NCBI GenBank assembly: GCA_010015655.1 | Contig: ML976728.1 | Location: forward strand, 24,140-88,139 | Source of the DNA: Bimuria novae-zelandiae CBS 107.79 | Lineage: Eukaryota > Ascomycota > Dothideomycetes > Pleosporales > Didymosphaeriaceae | Reading direction: 5' to 3' | DNA length: 64,000 bases | Shown here: positions 36,545 through 48,130 of the stretch, one piece after another | Position numbering within the stretch: the first letter of the stretch is position 1 | Layout: each line of letters begins with the position of its first letter | Notes under the pieces: model-generated | Databases searched by the model: none | Told to the model about the DNA's origin: nothing | What the model saw: only the letters and a program-made list of their open reading frames with translations | Program-made: the position numbers and the translations under genes

Positions 36545-37814
36545 ATGTGGCGGGACCGAACAAATCTGTACGCTCTCCTGCCCACCTCCAACGGTGCCTG
36601 TGTGCGCTGACGTAGCCCGAACAGCTTCATATCATACCGCCAGTCGTACTCGCACCATCCGCCTAAGAAGGCGCCGCGCTATGGCGGGCCTGTCGCCAAT
36701 GGCTTCCGCGATGAGGAGCGCGAGGGCCTCATCAATGCCTTCGAGGACGACGGCGACGCGGTCATCGAGATGGACCTCCTGCCCCCGCGCTGGCTCGACA
36801 TCCAGGACGAGATAACCGAGCATCTCGCAGAAATCGCAAAGCAGACGCGCAAGCTCGACCAGATGCACCAAAAGCACGTGCTGCCCGGATTCGACGACGA
36901 GGAGGTCAAGAAGCGCGAGGAGCGAGAGATCGAGCAGCTCACCCAAGAAATCACGCGCATGTTCCAGAAATGCCAGCAGGCCATCAAGCGCATCGACAGC
37001 ATGGTGCGCGAGTCCAAGCAGCAGGGCAGCATCAGCAATGGCGAGGAGATGATGGCCAAGAACCTGAAGATTTCGCTAGCTTCACGTGTCGGCGAAGTGA
37101 GCGCATTGTTTCGCAAGAAGCAATCTGCCTATCTGAAGAGTGTGTACAATCACTATTACATTCACTACTATCGCTAACGGCTACGCAGAACTCCGCGACA
37201 TCGGTGGCTTTGGCTCGCCTTTCCGCGCTGCGACCCCGGTCCAGAACCCTTACAACGATCCTGCCCTCCAAGAGTCGGACGCGGATCGCTCCTTCTCGCA
37301 ATCGACACTGCTCCAAACCAAGCAGCAGCGACTGCGCCACGACCCCAACGAGGCACTCATTGCCCAGCGCGAGCGCGAAATCGAGGACATTGCGCAAGGC
37401 ATCATTGAGCTTGCGAACATATTCCAAGAACTGCAGACCATGGTCATTGACCAGGGAAGCATGCTAGACCGTATCGACTACAACGTGGAGAGAATGACGG
37501 TGGACGTGAAGGAAGCGGACAAGGAGCTCAAGGTTGCATCCGGGTACCAGAAAAGAAGCATAAAGAGGAAGGTCATGTTGCTTCTCGCCATCTTGATCGC
37601 GGGAGTTTTCATTCTACTGTCGCTGAAGCTCAGCCGCAAGGGCGACGGCAGTCCGGCACCTGCGCCCGCCCCGAAGCCACCTCCTGCAGTCGAAGTTCCA
37701 GAGCGCAGGCGCCGCAGACGCCCATCGTCCGCATCAACACCGATTCGAGATTGGCATAAGCGGAAACGGCGTTTATGGGAAGATGCTGTAGATGTACCAA
37801 TACTTCGCACTTGA
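36545..37814 (+). CDS. TLG2: t-SNARE of the late Golgi/endosome, TLG2 (syntaxin-16 type)
   Basis: Syntaxin that drives fusion of endosome-derived vesicles with the trans-Golgi. Exons 36545-36567, 36625-37139 and 37189-37814 join to 387 residues. The first exon (23 bp) was placed because MWRDRTNLF continues into ISYRQSY, the conserved TLG2 start. Seen: an Habc region (PPRWLDIQDEITEHLAEIAK, LDQMHQKHVLPGFDDEE); the SNARE motif about residues 245-305 with the central Gln layer (NIFQELQTMVIDQGSMLDRID); a single C-terminal membrane helix (KVMLLLAILIAGVFILLSLKL); and a basic, Pro-rich luminal tail longer than in yeast. No lesion. Confidence 0.95.
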
Positions 37815-38716
37815 ACGCTATGTTGTAAGATAGAAATAGACCCGTACTATTATGCAAGGACTTTAGTACCTTCAAAAGTGGAACTCAGATCGCATGCATC
37901 AATCACAGCTCTCGGTCCTTTCACAAGTAGAGCTCAAATCGCATGCATCAATCACAGCTCTCGGTCCTTTCACAAAATATGTATGAGATACGGATTGGTG
38001 CTCCGACTAAGCGCTATTCGGTATCGAGTACAAAGTGCTCAGGAGCCAAAAGCAAACCCCTCTGTATGAACTCAGCCTACATGTTGCTGGTGCACAGTGT
38101 ATAGGGAATTAGGCACGCAGACACGATCTGGGGTAATCACGGCCTCCGAAAGGTGCCACACCATGTAGAGAATAAAACAATCGCGCTCCGCTGTCCCACC
38201 GGCACTGTGGACCGCTTACGCCATCCTCTAATCTGCATAAGTGGACTTCAGCCTCAGGCTTGCAGACCCCGATGATCAGTCGGAGGGGCGAGAAATCCAC
38301 AAGACTATCAATTCAAATATCAACAAAGCGCTCAGTGCTTGGAAGACAAAGCTTTCGAACGATCCCTATTTCGAGTGCGCTGCTTTGTGCCGATTGCAGA
38401 ACAACTGCACAAACGGCGCGAGCACAAAGATGGATGCATGAACGGGTGTGGCCTGACCCGTGCGCGCGGGCGTTTGTCGTAAGCCATGTGGGTCCCAATC
38501 GGCCCCTGACAGCCACTGGCAATGATAATCAGCACATGCAAACCTCAAAGAGGCGCGCGTTCGCCGTCCAACTGCGCATCTTCACCCTTCACCCGTCAGG
38601 GCAGTCGTTCTTTACACCTTGCGTCCCATTGCGTTTTGGCAGCCACCTTTTCTAACTATTTCCCCCCATCGTCGGTGGGCAGTCATTCGTTAGTGTTTTA
38701 AATTGGCATTTTCGCA
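37815..38716. other. Intergenic, TLG2 3' flank and subtilase promoter
   Basis: 902 bp containing a 49-bp tandem duplication (37876-37973). Otherwise only short open frames; no gene recognised. Confidence 0.45.
37876..37973. repeat. 49-bp tandem duplication
   Basis: Units 37876-37924 and 37925-37973 differ at about three of 49 positions (transitions) and share CGCATGCATCAATCACAGCT. It is a recent local duplication in the TLG2 3' flank. Confidence 0.9.
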
Positions 38717-40578
38717 ATGCTTCGTTCGTTCGCTTTTCTCGCGGGCCTCGCCGGTTTCGCGACGGCCGTTGCGGATGAGAGGCCCAAGTACGTTCCGGGA
38801 CGGTATATTATTCAATTGCAGCCTGGAACGGATCTGAGTGCTATTGATGCGCATCATGAGGCTGTTCGCCGACTTGCGCGTCGCGGGGTTTCCAGTCCCG
38901 CTCCAATGCAGACGCGCGATGTTGAAGCGCGAGCGTACAATGCCAGGTTAGTAAAGTCCATTTCGCTGTTGTAAAATTTATCCTGGAGTAACACGGTGTT
39001 TTCAGAGACAATATTTTCGAGAAGCGCGCCGACGGCACGTGCGGGAGGATTATCACAGTAACGGCAACAGCAACTGCGACTGTTACTGAGAATGCAGCGG
39101 CCGCTCCTTCCGCAGCTGATGCCACCTCCACGCCAGGAGCTGACATCAAGGAGTGCGTTAAGAGGACTTTCACAGTAGGCCTGGGCAACGGCAAATTCCA
39201 CGCGTATGTGGGCAACTTTGACGAGGATGTTGTGAAGGAGATTGAGAAGATGGAGGGCGTCATCAGTGTGGAGCAGGATGAGTATGTGTACCTCCCAGGA
39301 AGCTGGCCAATTGCGGGGGAGAACCCTTACCCCGTTGCTGAAATTTCTTCTCCATCGTCTGCGGGACATGCACAGTCTACTCCTGGAAGCGGAAGTGGGT
39401 ATGCAAGCCCATCTGGCACAGGTTATCAGGGTGGCTTTGCGTACGGAAGTGGATCAATCAAGACTCCAGATGCGTCTCCACACCCCACTGGCTCTCCTTC
39501 ATACGGATTCGGATCAGCATATCCCACCGGTGTCTACCCTGCTGGCAACAGCACTCAATCCTTCTACCCTTCCGCCATCGCCAGCGCCGTCTCAACCGCT
39601 CCCCAACCATCCGGTACCGCCACACCCACCCAGCCAGGAACCCACACCAACACTCCAAATAACACTTCCTCTTTGACCACCCAGGAGAACAGCCCCTGGA
39701 ACCTAGCCGACCTCTCGCACAAGAACGGCGTCTCCAACACCACCGGCTACACCTACATCTACGACCCCAGCGCCGGCGCCGGCACCACCGCCTATATCTT
39801 CGACACCGGCATCCGCCTAACCCACCAAGAATTCCAAGGCCGTGTCCGGTTCGGCATCAATGGGCTCACCAACTCGACCACCTCCGCCGCCGACGGCAAT
39901 AACGACGGCACCGGCCACGGCACCCACGTCGCTGGCACGCTGGCAGGCAAAACCTACGGCGTCGCCAAAAACGCATCCGTCGTCGACGTTAAAGTATTCG
40001 ACACCGGCTCCGCCACCATGTCCTCCATCCTCAGTGGCCTCGACTGGGCCTTCAAGGACGTGCAGCTGCGCGGCAACATCGAAACCGCCGTCTTCAGCAT
40101 GTCCTTCGGCGCACGCACTGCCTCAACCACTCTCGACGCCGCAATCAAAGCCCTCTACGACTTCGGCATCCTCACCGTCGTGGCTGCGGGCAATGAAAAC
40201 ACGCTCATCGGCAACACCACCCCCGCTCGTTCGCCTGAGGCTTTCACCGTCGGCTATACCAACCAGCAGCGCAACCGCGTCGACTCTTCCTCAGGTGTTA
40301 TGGGCAGCAATTATGGCCCCGAGCTGGATGTGTGGGCGCCGGGCTTCGACATCGTTTCTGCGAGCTTCCTTAGCGATGATGGCGTGAAAACGGAGTCGGG
40401 CACGAGTATGGCGACGCCGTTGGTTTCCGGACTAGTGTGCTATTTGAGGGCGTTGGAAGGGGGGTTGGGCAGCCCGAAGGCGGTGACGGAGCGCGTGTTG
40501 GCGCTGGGGGAGAAGGGCGTGGTGGGCGATGCGAAGGGGAGTAAGAATGTGCTGGTGTATAATGGGAGTGGGTCGTAG
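38717..40578 (+). CDS. Secreted subtilisin-like serine protease (S8, proteinase K type)
   Basis: Extracellular endopeptidase made as a pre-pro-protein. Exons 38717-38946 and 39006-40578 join to 600 residues. Seen: signal peptide (RSFAFLAGLAGFATAVA, residues 1-18); an inhibitor I9 prodomain (YIIQLQPGTDLSAIDAHH ... FHAYVGNFDEDVVKEIEKME ... VEQDEYV); a long Ser/Gly/Pro/Thr-rich spacer of about 130 residues before the catalytic domain, unusual for this family; then the triad Asp in IFDTGIRLTHQEFQGR, His in GHGTHVAGTLAG and Ser in SGTSMATPLVSGL, with the oxyanion Asn in AAGNENT. Catalytic residues are complete. Secreted nutrition or host interaction is inferred. Confidence 0.93.
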
Positions 40579-41202
40579 GCGAGCTGCTTAATATATGTAC
40601 CATTACTCGCATTCAAGAATAAGAACTAGCCTGGATTTCCTTCCAGGAGTGTCGCTCGAGAGTTTTTCCTTGCGCTTGGGTGAACGCGAGGTGGTGGGAT
40701 GGGTAGTATACAATCCAAAAACATACCACTCGGAACACATAGAAATCGCCATTCGCAAGAAATAAGAGGCACGCTTCATTGGCAGGGACATACTGTGCGT
40801 TGTCCCAGAATCCCCGCCCTTTTAATCGTAATCACAACTATAACTATACCAAGTTTGTCTGTCTGGGCGAGCAATAGATGCGAAAATCCCTCAAGCAGTG
40901 CACCGACCCATCATGCTATCGACCTGGAATAAGTGCCTTCTTCTCCTTTTCAAAGTTTATGAAAGTGGCCACCACACAGGGTAGAATTTATAAAGGAGCT
41001 AGGTGCGATGCGATGGCTGTATGAGCTTCTGCAAGGATGCGGTGAAGGGCGTGCGGTATGCACTCCACGTGAGGGGGTTTCGCACCGGTTCTGGATGGTT
41101 GGATGGGATGTTAGGGTAGCGGTGGATGGGGGGACGAGGAGGAATGCGGGTGGTGGTCGGGTGAGTTTTGTTTGGGGGGGCGACGAAGATGATGTGAGGT
41201 TT

Positions 41203-41296
41203 GATGTTTGCCACTGAGCTGATGGCTTGTTTTCCTTTTGTTTGTTTTTGATGTTTGCCACCGAGCTGATGGCTTATTTTCCTTTTGTTTGCTGTT
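41203..41296. repeat. 47-bp tandem duplication
   Basis: Units start GATGTTTGCCACTGAGCTGA (41203) and GATGTTTGCCACCGAGCTGA (41250), each followed by a T-rich run. Two copies, differing by a few transitions. Confidence 0.85.
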
Positions 41297-42304
41297 TGCC
41301 AGTTATCTAGGATGTTTGCGCCTGGGTATATAGGAGATAGCTTACCTCTAGTGGCAGAGGGGGATATACATGAGTTATTTGGTTCACAGATGAGAGCCGC
41401 AGTATGGCGCAGGGAAGATGCAGAAATGTGTCTGCGATGATAGCTTGGATTGGGCGTTTAGGATAGACCTTGGATAGAGAATATAGCTATGCGCCCTTTT
41501 TTTAGGAGGCGGGGATTTGTTGCGTTATAAAGATTGTTGTAGGTTGCACATGCATGATCTGTTCAGGTCGCCGAAGACGGGTATAGAAATTTCCGATGTG
41601 GGGTAATAGCTGTCTCGGCAAGGCTATTTTCTTTAAATTCATGTACGGTATATTTAATTGGCTTGCTGAAAGAAAGGAGAAGACTGGTTCTGGAGTGACG
41701 CCCGCGAGAGAAGAGTCTAAAGATGATATCTGGACTGGGGCAATGGCTATGGAGATGGCGATACATATCTACCGTAAAATGTCGCTAGTTCCGTTTGCGC
41801 CGTCGTTCCAGGCTCTTTCTTCTATTTGTTCAACCTATTTAGAAGTAGATAAATAGCCTTGCAAGGATAGCGTTTAGCAAACAAGAAAGTAAAGCTAAGA
41901 CTGATAGCGTAAAGAGATCTAAAGAGATTACACTATAGATAGTCCGTTCAGTAGCTACCGTTGAGGGCGAAAAGGTAGATATCGTGGAAACATCATTCGA
42001 TTATCGATCGTTCGCCGAAACTTCCAGGTTGAAGTGTTTGTGGGCCTATTGCTTAGGTATAATTTGAGACAAACTGCTCGGATTGCGGTGCAACAATATT
42101 CCCAAGAATTTGATATTTAAGGTTGGTGGTATTGTTCAGAGGATCAACGAGAAGGTCCACGGGTGGGTGGAAATCACATGACCCTGTATTCACTGGTTTA
42201 TCTTTGAGTAGCTAGTAGGACAAACGGACGGACGTCTTCATGGACTACGGTAACTATATTTGGAATCGTGGCTCGCGTAAATGTCGTGCATTGTATTTTA
42301 CATC

Positions 42305-42312
42305 TATATAAA
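42305..42312 (+). promoter_or_regulatory. TATA element upstream of LPDEIRNRIY gene
   Basis: TATATAAA lies 60 bp upstream of the ATG at 42372, a good distance for a fungal TATA-driven gene. Confidence 0.55.
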
Positions 42313-42371
42313 CCTTTCGACATGCGCCCACTACTCGCACTCACTCAACACTGGACTCCGAGCAGCCAAAG

Positions 42372-43105
42372 ATGGAGAAGACTTCCGAGAAATTAAACTT
42401 GAGCAAGTCTACGCGCCATCACCTCGGCCTCATGGAGCTCAGCCATAACCGCAAAACTTTCCTTGACCTCCCAGATGGTACGTATGGACAAACCTCCTGT
42501 TCGTAATCAATAACACTAACATTGTGCGCATAGAAATCCGCAACCGAATCTACGAGGAAGTTTTCTCTGGGAACCGTCTTTACATGCTAGGCTTCACCCA
42601 GCCACCTAATGAGAAGGACGACCTCGTTTTGTCTAGAACTTGCAGACAGTTTCGACAGGAGTTCACAACTTCGTACATGAACTTCTTGGAGAAGGACCGC
42701 CATCCTCTCAGCCGCCCACTTTATGTCCCTGGAGATCTCCCCAAGCTCCAGGAGTTCTTGGCAGTCTACGATTCCCCACACTCCATTGTCCTCGATGAAC
42801 TAGAGAAGCGCGGTGTCCTCATCGAAGTCGAGATTGACGATGATGCCACCTGGGGCTCACCAGCCGAGGTTGGCTGGATTCCCACCTGGAGCTCACCACC
42901 CTACTCCATCCTTCCGCTCCTCCGCAAACTCCGTGAGCGCCCGGGCCTAAACATCCACATAACCTTCAATCAAGATAGGCGCCCCTCTGCATTGCGGGAT
43001 CGCGACGCCGCAATCTTCCAATCAGCTAGTGCAGGTGGTACGCTCGAATCCCTTTTGGTCACCGGGACATCTTTCAGACATCGCCGACATCGAACTGCAG
43101 TGTGA
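42372..43105 (+). CDS. LPDEIRNRIY (F-box-like/2EXR) protein, eroded C-terminus
   Basis: Exons 42372-42477 and 42534-43105 join in frame, about 225 residues. After a charged N-terminus the exon junction creates FLDLPDEIRNRIYEEVF, the motif opening many fungal proteins of unknown function; LSRTCRQFRQEF follows, typical of the family. From about 43070 the homologous-looking frame shifts: SDIADIELQCENAHYQQPSW is in the next frame and runs to a TGA, so the annotated end (RHRRHRTAV) is probably the product of an indel. The 3' end runs almost directly into a truncated transposon at 43219. May be a functional short form or a decaying gene. Confidence 0.65.
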
Positions 43106-43218
43106 GAATGCCCACTACCAACAACCTAGCTGGGAGCTGTTGGTTGTACTCAAAGACGAACCCACGCGGGAGTGGTGAGACGACGAGATTGAGCGCGGGG
43201 ACCGGGCCAAGAAGCTTA

Positions 43219-44621
43219 TATAGTAATTAAATATATAGTTTAACTTAGCTTTTTAGTCTTATTACTAGCCCTTATATTATTATAGGCCTTTAAAAGCTTA
43301 TTAATTTTTCTTTAATCTAATACGCTAAGTACTAAAGTTAAGCTTTTTTATAAGTTTTACTTAAGTAGGTAAGCGCTATTAAATTACTTAAAAATAATTA
43401 TTAGATCTAGAGGCGAGATAATTATAGCTTTAAAAACCTAAAGTATTAGTAACTACTTTATAGTGCTAACCTAGGTCTCTTAGAATAGACTAAAGAAGTT
43501 TTTCTTAGTAATTAAGACTAGTCCTTAGCTTATATAAAGGAAGGTTAAAAGCTTAGTTAAGTAAGTAGCTAAGAGAGACTTAAATACGTAAACGTTAAGT
43601 AGCTATAATATATATATTAAATAAGGGGGGAATATGGCTAGGAGGATTTTATTTTAGTTATAATAGTTAATAAAATCTATAGTAATGTAAGATCTATAGC
43701 TATCTAAAATAAGTAGTTAGTAGGCTTATTAAGCTTTCTCTTTTGTAAAATAATTAAATATCTGCTATAGCTATGCTAGACCTATTTAATTATTAAACTA
43801 ATTAGAGGTAGATAAAGTAATAAACGCTGTATAGTATTAAGAATTAATTTTCTCTACTTAGCTTAATTATAGGCTTTAGGAGGTAGACTAATAGATAAGT
43901 AATAAATCTAGGGCAGATCTATTAGTATATATATTTATATATATATATATAATAAGTAAAATCTATTTATAATTATTATTTAGATTAATTACTGTACGCG
44001 TTTACTTATATAAAGAAGTCTACTAAAGATTCTCTTTAAGTAGGAGGTAATACTAAGTAGGATATCTTTTTTATCTATATTATAAGTATACTAAGGCTTA
44101 ATTTAATACTACTTAATCTTTTACTAATAAAAGACTTATATATAGGTAGAAAATTAGCTTTATAGCGTGTACTATTAATATTAATTATTTATTATAATAT
44201 TAAGGATTTAGCATTATGCCTAGTAAACTAATTAATCTATAATAAGCTAATATCCTTTTAGGTAATAGTAGACGTAAAGATTTATATTATTTATTACATA
44301 AAAAGAAGACTTCGTTTAGTAAAACGTTTAATATATTATAAAAGCTCCTTTTTTATTATAGGTTAAGATTTTAGTAGTTATTATTCTTAACTATACGAGA
44401 CTAGGTTTTAGCCTAATATTTTTTACTTAATATAGATTGCTTAATGCTATATTAACGCGCTAATTTTATATATATAAATTTTTTTTTATCTTAGAAATTT
44501 AATAGTACTAATTATAGCCTTAATTAGATCTATACTAGTAGAGTTATTAGGTATTAAAGATAGCGTGTATTAGTGTTGCGCGTGCATTGAGTTACGACGT
44601 GCATTGACTACCAAGACACAG
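43219..44621 (-). mobile_element. Truncated Fot1-like transposon 3, RIP-mutated
   Basis: AT-rich DNA matching 3030-4830 of element 1 by eye, for example around 43660 against 3485 and around 44525 against 4785. The right end is a 48-bp terminal repeat (44574-44621) with the CGTGCATTGA motif twice, followed by TA. The left end is missing: the copy begins abruptly behind the LPDEIRNRIY gene, with no inverted repeat or duplication. Transposase, if any, would be on the minus strand and is destroyed. Confidence 0.8.
44574..44621 (-). repeat. Right terminal repeat of Fot1-like element 3
   Basis: 48 bp, the same length and motif plan as the terminal repeat at 61754-61801 (two CGTGCATTG motifs), followed by TA at 44622-44623. 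Its CpA sites are unmutated. No partner is left at the other end. Confidence 0.8.
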
Positions 44622-44623
44622 TA

Positions 44624-45556
44624 CCCTACCTAAGTGCAAATCTGTAGCTCGAGTGCTTGCGCAGGCTTTAGCGATTCCAGGCTTATAACTGTCGCGGAGC
44701 AAAAGGCTAACCTTCTGCTCCTGTCAGAGTAGAATATACTTAACCGTCACAGAACTTTACCCACCTTAAGAATTTTTCACCATAATAATTTTCTTGGGGA
44801 ATTTTCATACACTGTAACATACTTAGTTGGTGTGGTTTCCGATTAGGAAAGACCCGATATTCCTGACTAACCCGTATTTGGAGCATCGACTACGTGTAGG
44901 ACCGTGCTCTCCACCGAGCGTCTGTCGATCGCATTACAATATGATGGACACCTCAGATGTGCAATGCCCTAATTCAGTGTTTAAAATAACAGATAAATGG
45001 GGGCCTAACGTGTGTTTTACGTATAATTATGCATTTGCGACCGTGCTTCAAGCTGAAATAGCAGTGGAGCTCATGGCTAAAGTGAGATCGATACGTTCTA
45101 AGCCTATGCTACGACACTCGGGTATAGATCAGAACAACACACATGCCTAAGCTACACTCCACTTTGGGAGCAGGTACATGGGTATCCTTAAGGTCGAGAA
45201 GTGGACCATGTGAGAAGTCCATGTACATCATTGTCACGACTGATCTAACCTTCCTATTCTGGTAAATGGTAGGCCCACAAGGCGACAGAATGAAAAAAAG
45301 GCTAGCATCCAAGGTGAGATTTTCAACGTGCTCCAATGAGCAATGACCAGTAATGGGCAGAATCAGCGGTCGAGGCAGTGTCCACGACCGCCCGACTGTA
45401 CCCACCGCAAAGATTTAGACATTTTTATGGACCACGGCCAAGCGTCACGGAACTGACTCAATGCACAGCTTCTTCAGTATATAAACCCTCATCTCTCGCA
45501 GTTCAAGCATTCCACCACAGTTCATCATCTTCACTGAACAGTAACCACAGCCCAAC
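44624..45556. other. Intergenic, promoter of small secreted protein
   Basis: 933 bp between transposon 3 and the secreted-protein gene, of normal composition. Open frames at 44827-45150 and 45109-45405 (minus) have no domains. The TATA element at 45478 is noted separately. Confidence 0.45.
45478..45485 (+). promoter_or_regulatory. TATA element of small secreted protein gene
   Basis: TATATAAA 72 bp upstream of the ATG, followed by a pyrimidine-rich leader and CAAC before the start, typical of a strongly inducible fungal gene. Confidence 0.6.
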
Positions 45557-46012
45557 ATGCATTTCTCGGCTCCCCTCTTCCTCCTCGCGGCCACCGCTTC
45601 CACCACCTCCGGCTATATCATCCAAGTCTTCACGGAAGGCGGCTGCCGCGGCGCCACGCAGGAATTCAACGTCTATGACAACAGTAAGCGCTTCCCTGTC
45701 CTCCCCCCCTTCTCACGACCTTTCCTTCCACTACGTATCATGAATGCCTTTATAATACTTGCAAAACATGAGCTTATACTAATCACAGCGTGCCACACGA
45801 CCGGCAACACCGTCGGCTTCCGCAGCTTCAGGGTCAAGGCCTACGGTGCGAACCGCCAGCGCGCGGGCTTCTTCCAGAGCTCTACGGGGTGCAACGCGCT
45901 TGCCGGGACCTGGAACGACTACTGGGCGGACGGCGGCTCGGACACTTTCAAGAAGGATCGATGCATCGACATTGGGTTTTCGGCGAGTTCTTTTGGATCG
46001 CGATCGGCCTAG
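45557..46012 (+). CDS. Small secreted cysteine-containing protein
   Basis: Exons 45557-45683 and 45789-46012 join to 116 residues. Seen: signal peptide about residues 1-19 (HFSAPLFLLAATASTTSG), then a compact mature part with four Cys (GGC, NTC, TGC, DRC), enough for two disulfides, and many Gly, Ser and aromatic residues. No named domain is recognised. Size, secretion and Cys content fit a secreted effector-like or wall-associated protein, and it is flanked by RIP-mutated transposons on both sides, a setting in which plant-associated fungi often keep such genes. Function unknown; no toxin signature is claimed. Confidence 0.82.
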   Translation: MHFSAPLFLLAATASTTSGYIIQVFTEGGCRGATQEFNVYDNSKRFPVLPPFSRPFLPLRIMNAFIILAKHELILITACHTTGNTVGFRSFRVKAYGANRQRAGFFQSSTGCNALAGTWNDYWADGGSDTFKKDRCIDIGFSASSFGSRSA

Positions 46013-46305
46013 GTACCTTACGGTACCATACGTCTATTGTAGCACGGCACGCGGAGAACGTTCTTAGGTATGGCGATGCTGACTGGGGGAGGTAGAGCCG
46101 CCAGGGAAGTGGAACGGTGGTGTTGTCGAGGGTGGGGGCAGTATACGAAGGAGAGAAGCAGGGAACACTCGTTTGGTACTATTGATTTTTTTGGAACTTT
46201 ATAACTTCTATGTAACGCTTTATGCGTCTTTGGTGCGGGCGATGTAGGCTGTTTCTACGGTATAGAGTAGTGATAAAAACACGTTCCGTAGATTACAAGT
46301 GCATA

Positions 46306-47639
46306 TCAGTGGTTTCGTAAATTCCCGCTCACCATGTGACCTAGGCGCTTGTTAGGTAATCGCTTCCTACGCGTCATTTGACCCCACCTATTTTTCTATA
46401 TAATTAGATTCTATATATAAATTTATCTTTTAAATAATATCCTGCTATTGTCCTTAAGGATTACTATAATACTAGCTAAAAGTTATAAACGTAAAAGTAC
46501 TTAGGTATTTAAGGGGGGTAAAAATCTTCTTTAAATAATATAGGTAACTAAAAAGTCGCGTATAATAAAGTTACCTTACAAAAAGACTTTTAAAAACGTA
46601 AAGGCTAGGGCATCTTTATAAGAGATAGTAAATAAAACTAATTATATAATTACTACTAAAGTAGCTAAGGTAGAGTAACTTAAGGGTAAGGATATTAAGA
46701 AGTAAAAGATATATTTAGAAGATAGCTTATTATTAGCCTAGCTAGGTCCTTTTATATAATAATTAGATAAGGAGCTTGTTAAGGTAATTAATAAGACTTA
46801 TATAAGATATTACTATAGAGCGTACTATAATAATAAGATAGTTAATAGTATAAAGGATAGTAACTATAAGTAACTACTTAGTAGCCTAATCGTAGGCGAG
46901 GTGTAGAGATAGGCGAATAGCGTTATTATAAAAATAAGTACCTAAGAGAAAGTCTCTATTAAAAGTTTTACTATTATTATGTATTTAAATTAAACTTTAG
47001 TAAAAGATTGCATAGCAAACGCTCTTAAATATAAAAAAAGTTACTTATATTTTACTAATATAAAAACTAGCGTAAAACACTTACTATAATTAGTGCCTCT
47101 AAGTGCTACTACATGTATAAATTTTAACTTAGTACTATTATTAGAGTTACCTTAGGTGCCTATTTTAAGTTAGTTACGTATAGGTAGCCTGTAAGACTCT
47201 TAAGTATAACTTACTACTACTAATTACTAACTTATTAAGCTACTAGACGTTATAGCAATTAACTAGATAGGTAATAGGCTAGCTATCTAAATACGGGACG
47301 CGTGGAGGTGTCAGGACACCATGTGTTCGAACTACGCCCATGTATGCTACTTTCAGCGTACTAAATTGTTGGTGGTGCGATTCTCCGATTATATGCCCGT
47401 CGAGGGCAATATAGTCGCCATATAGGCCCGCGAGGTGTCGCTACAAAGGTGTATAGTTGCAGCGCCGTCAGACAACGTTCGGTTAATGATAGCGAGGTCT
47501 CGTGAGCAGGCTGGGCAACGGCGGAGAAGTGACTCTAATAGTAAGCCTATAATAAAAGATATATTTAAATTACTAATTACGTCTATAGTAAGTTAATTAG
47601 TATAAAGTTAACTATTTTAATAATTACCTACTTAGTAGT
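46306..47639 (+). mobile_element. Unclassified RIP-mutated transposon, left end and part of interior
   Basis: Begins TCAGTGGTTTCGTAAATTCC after TA (46304-46305), matching the start of the fragment at 27352 closely. The first 80 bp are GC-normal; the interior is TpA-rich. With TAG/TAA read as mutated Gln a frame such as VKARASLxEIVNKTN is visible near 46600, shared with the other copy, but I do not recognise the protein. A GC-normal island lies at 47295-47541. The right end was not found: the gypsy element begins at 47640. Confidence 0.65.
47295..47541. other. GC-normal island inside RIP-mutated DNA
   Basis: About 247 bp with balanced composition and intact CpA sites between RIP-saturated flanks. 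It includes TGTCAGGACACC near its left edge, which could be an LTR start, and GTGTTCGAACTAC at about 47324, which resembles a polymerase III B box. Neither is enough to name it; it could be a young insertion or a SINE. Confidence 0.5.
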
Positions 47640-48091
47640 TGTTACGACCACGAACCCCACAAGGATGAAGAAGCCAGACAATTACGCCAAGAGAGTAATT
47701 ATTAACAAAGTAGTAGAGTTAACGGGACCTAACGGGGCGCGGGGCAGCTTAGGTCAGCAGTTACGTAATAAAGTCCCGCATAAGCGAGAAGTCCCGCATA
47801 AAGTACAGGACTATAGGAAGTCCCACGGACTACCTTAGAGAAAGACGTCTTGGCGGGACTACGAGGAAGAAGCAGACTAGTATATAGTATAATAGTTCTC
47901 CTATGTTGTTTCTCTCTTCGTAGTTAACTTATATATCTTCTGTGCGAGTACGTTCTCCTATACAGACTAATAGTTATCTTATTTATTATAAGATTAGATT
48001 ATCTAGCCGCGCTAAGTGTCGCATTAACTTATACTACTAAATAATCTATAAAGCACCACGATACCTTACCGCCCTAATTTAGATTAGAACA
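47640..48091 (+). repeat. Left LTR of gypsy element (tentative right edge)
   Basis: Starts TGTTACGACC. A TG...CA span to GAACA at 48087-48091 is followed by AGGTATAAGAGCC, which resembles a mutated tRNA primer site (GGTATC-type). No second LTR is available for comparison, so the right edge is a guess. Confidence 0.5.
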
Positions 48092-48130
48092 AGGTATAAG
48101 AGCCTTATAACACTTTAACTACCCTACGGT

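Larger units (their letters stand above)
40579..42371. other. Intergenic, with 47-bp duplication
   Basis: 1.8 kb without a defensible gene. A 47-bp tandem repeat lies at 41203-41296. An 86-codon frame at 41596-41856 has no known domain and no clear start context. The DNA is of normal composition, without RIP saturation. Confidence 0.45.

Noticed and set aside
47320..47340. Possible tRNA (GTTCGAACTAC resembles a T arm)
   Set aside because: No acceptor stem, D arm or anticodon arm can be folded around it.
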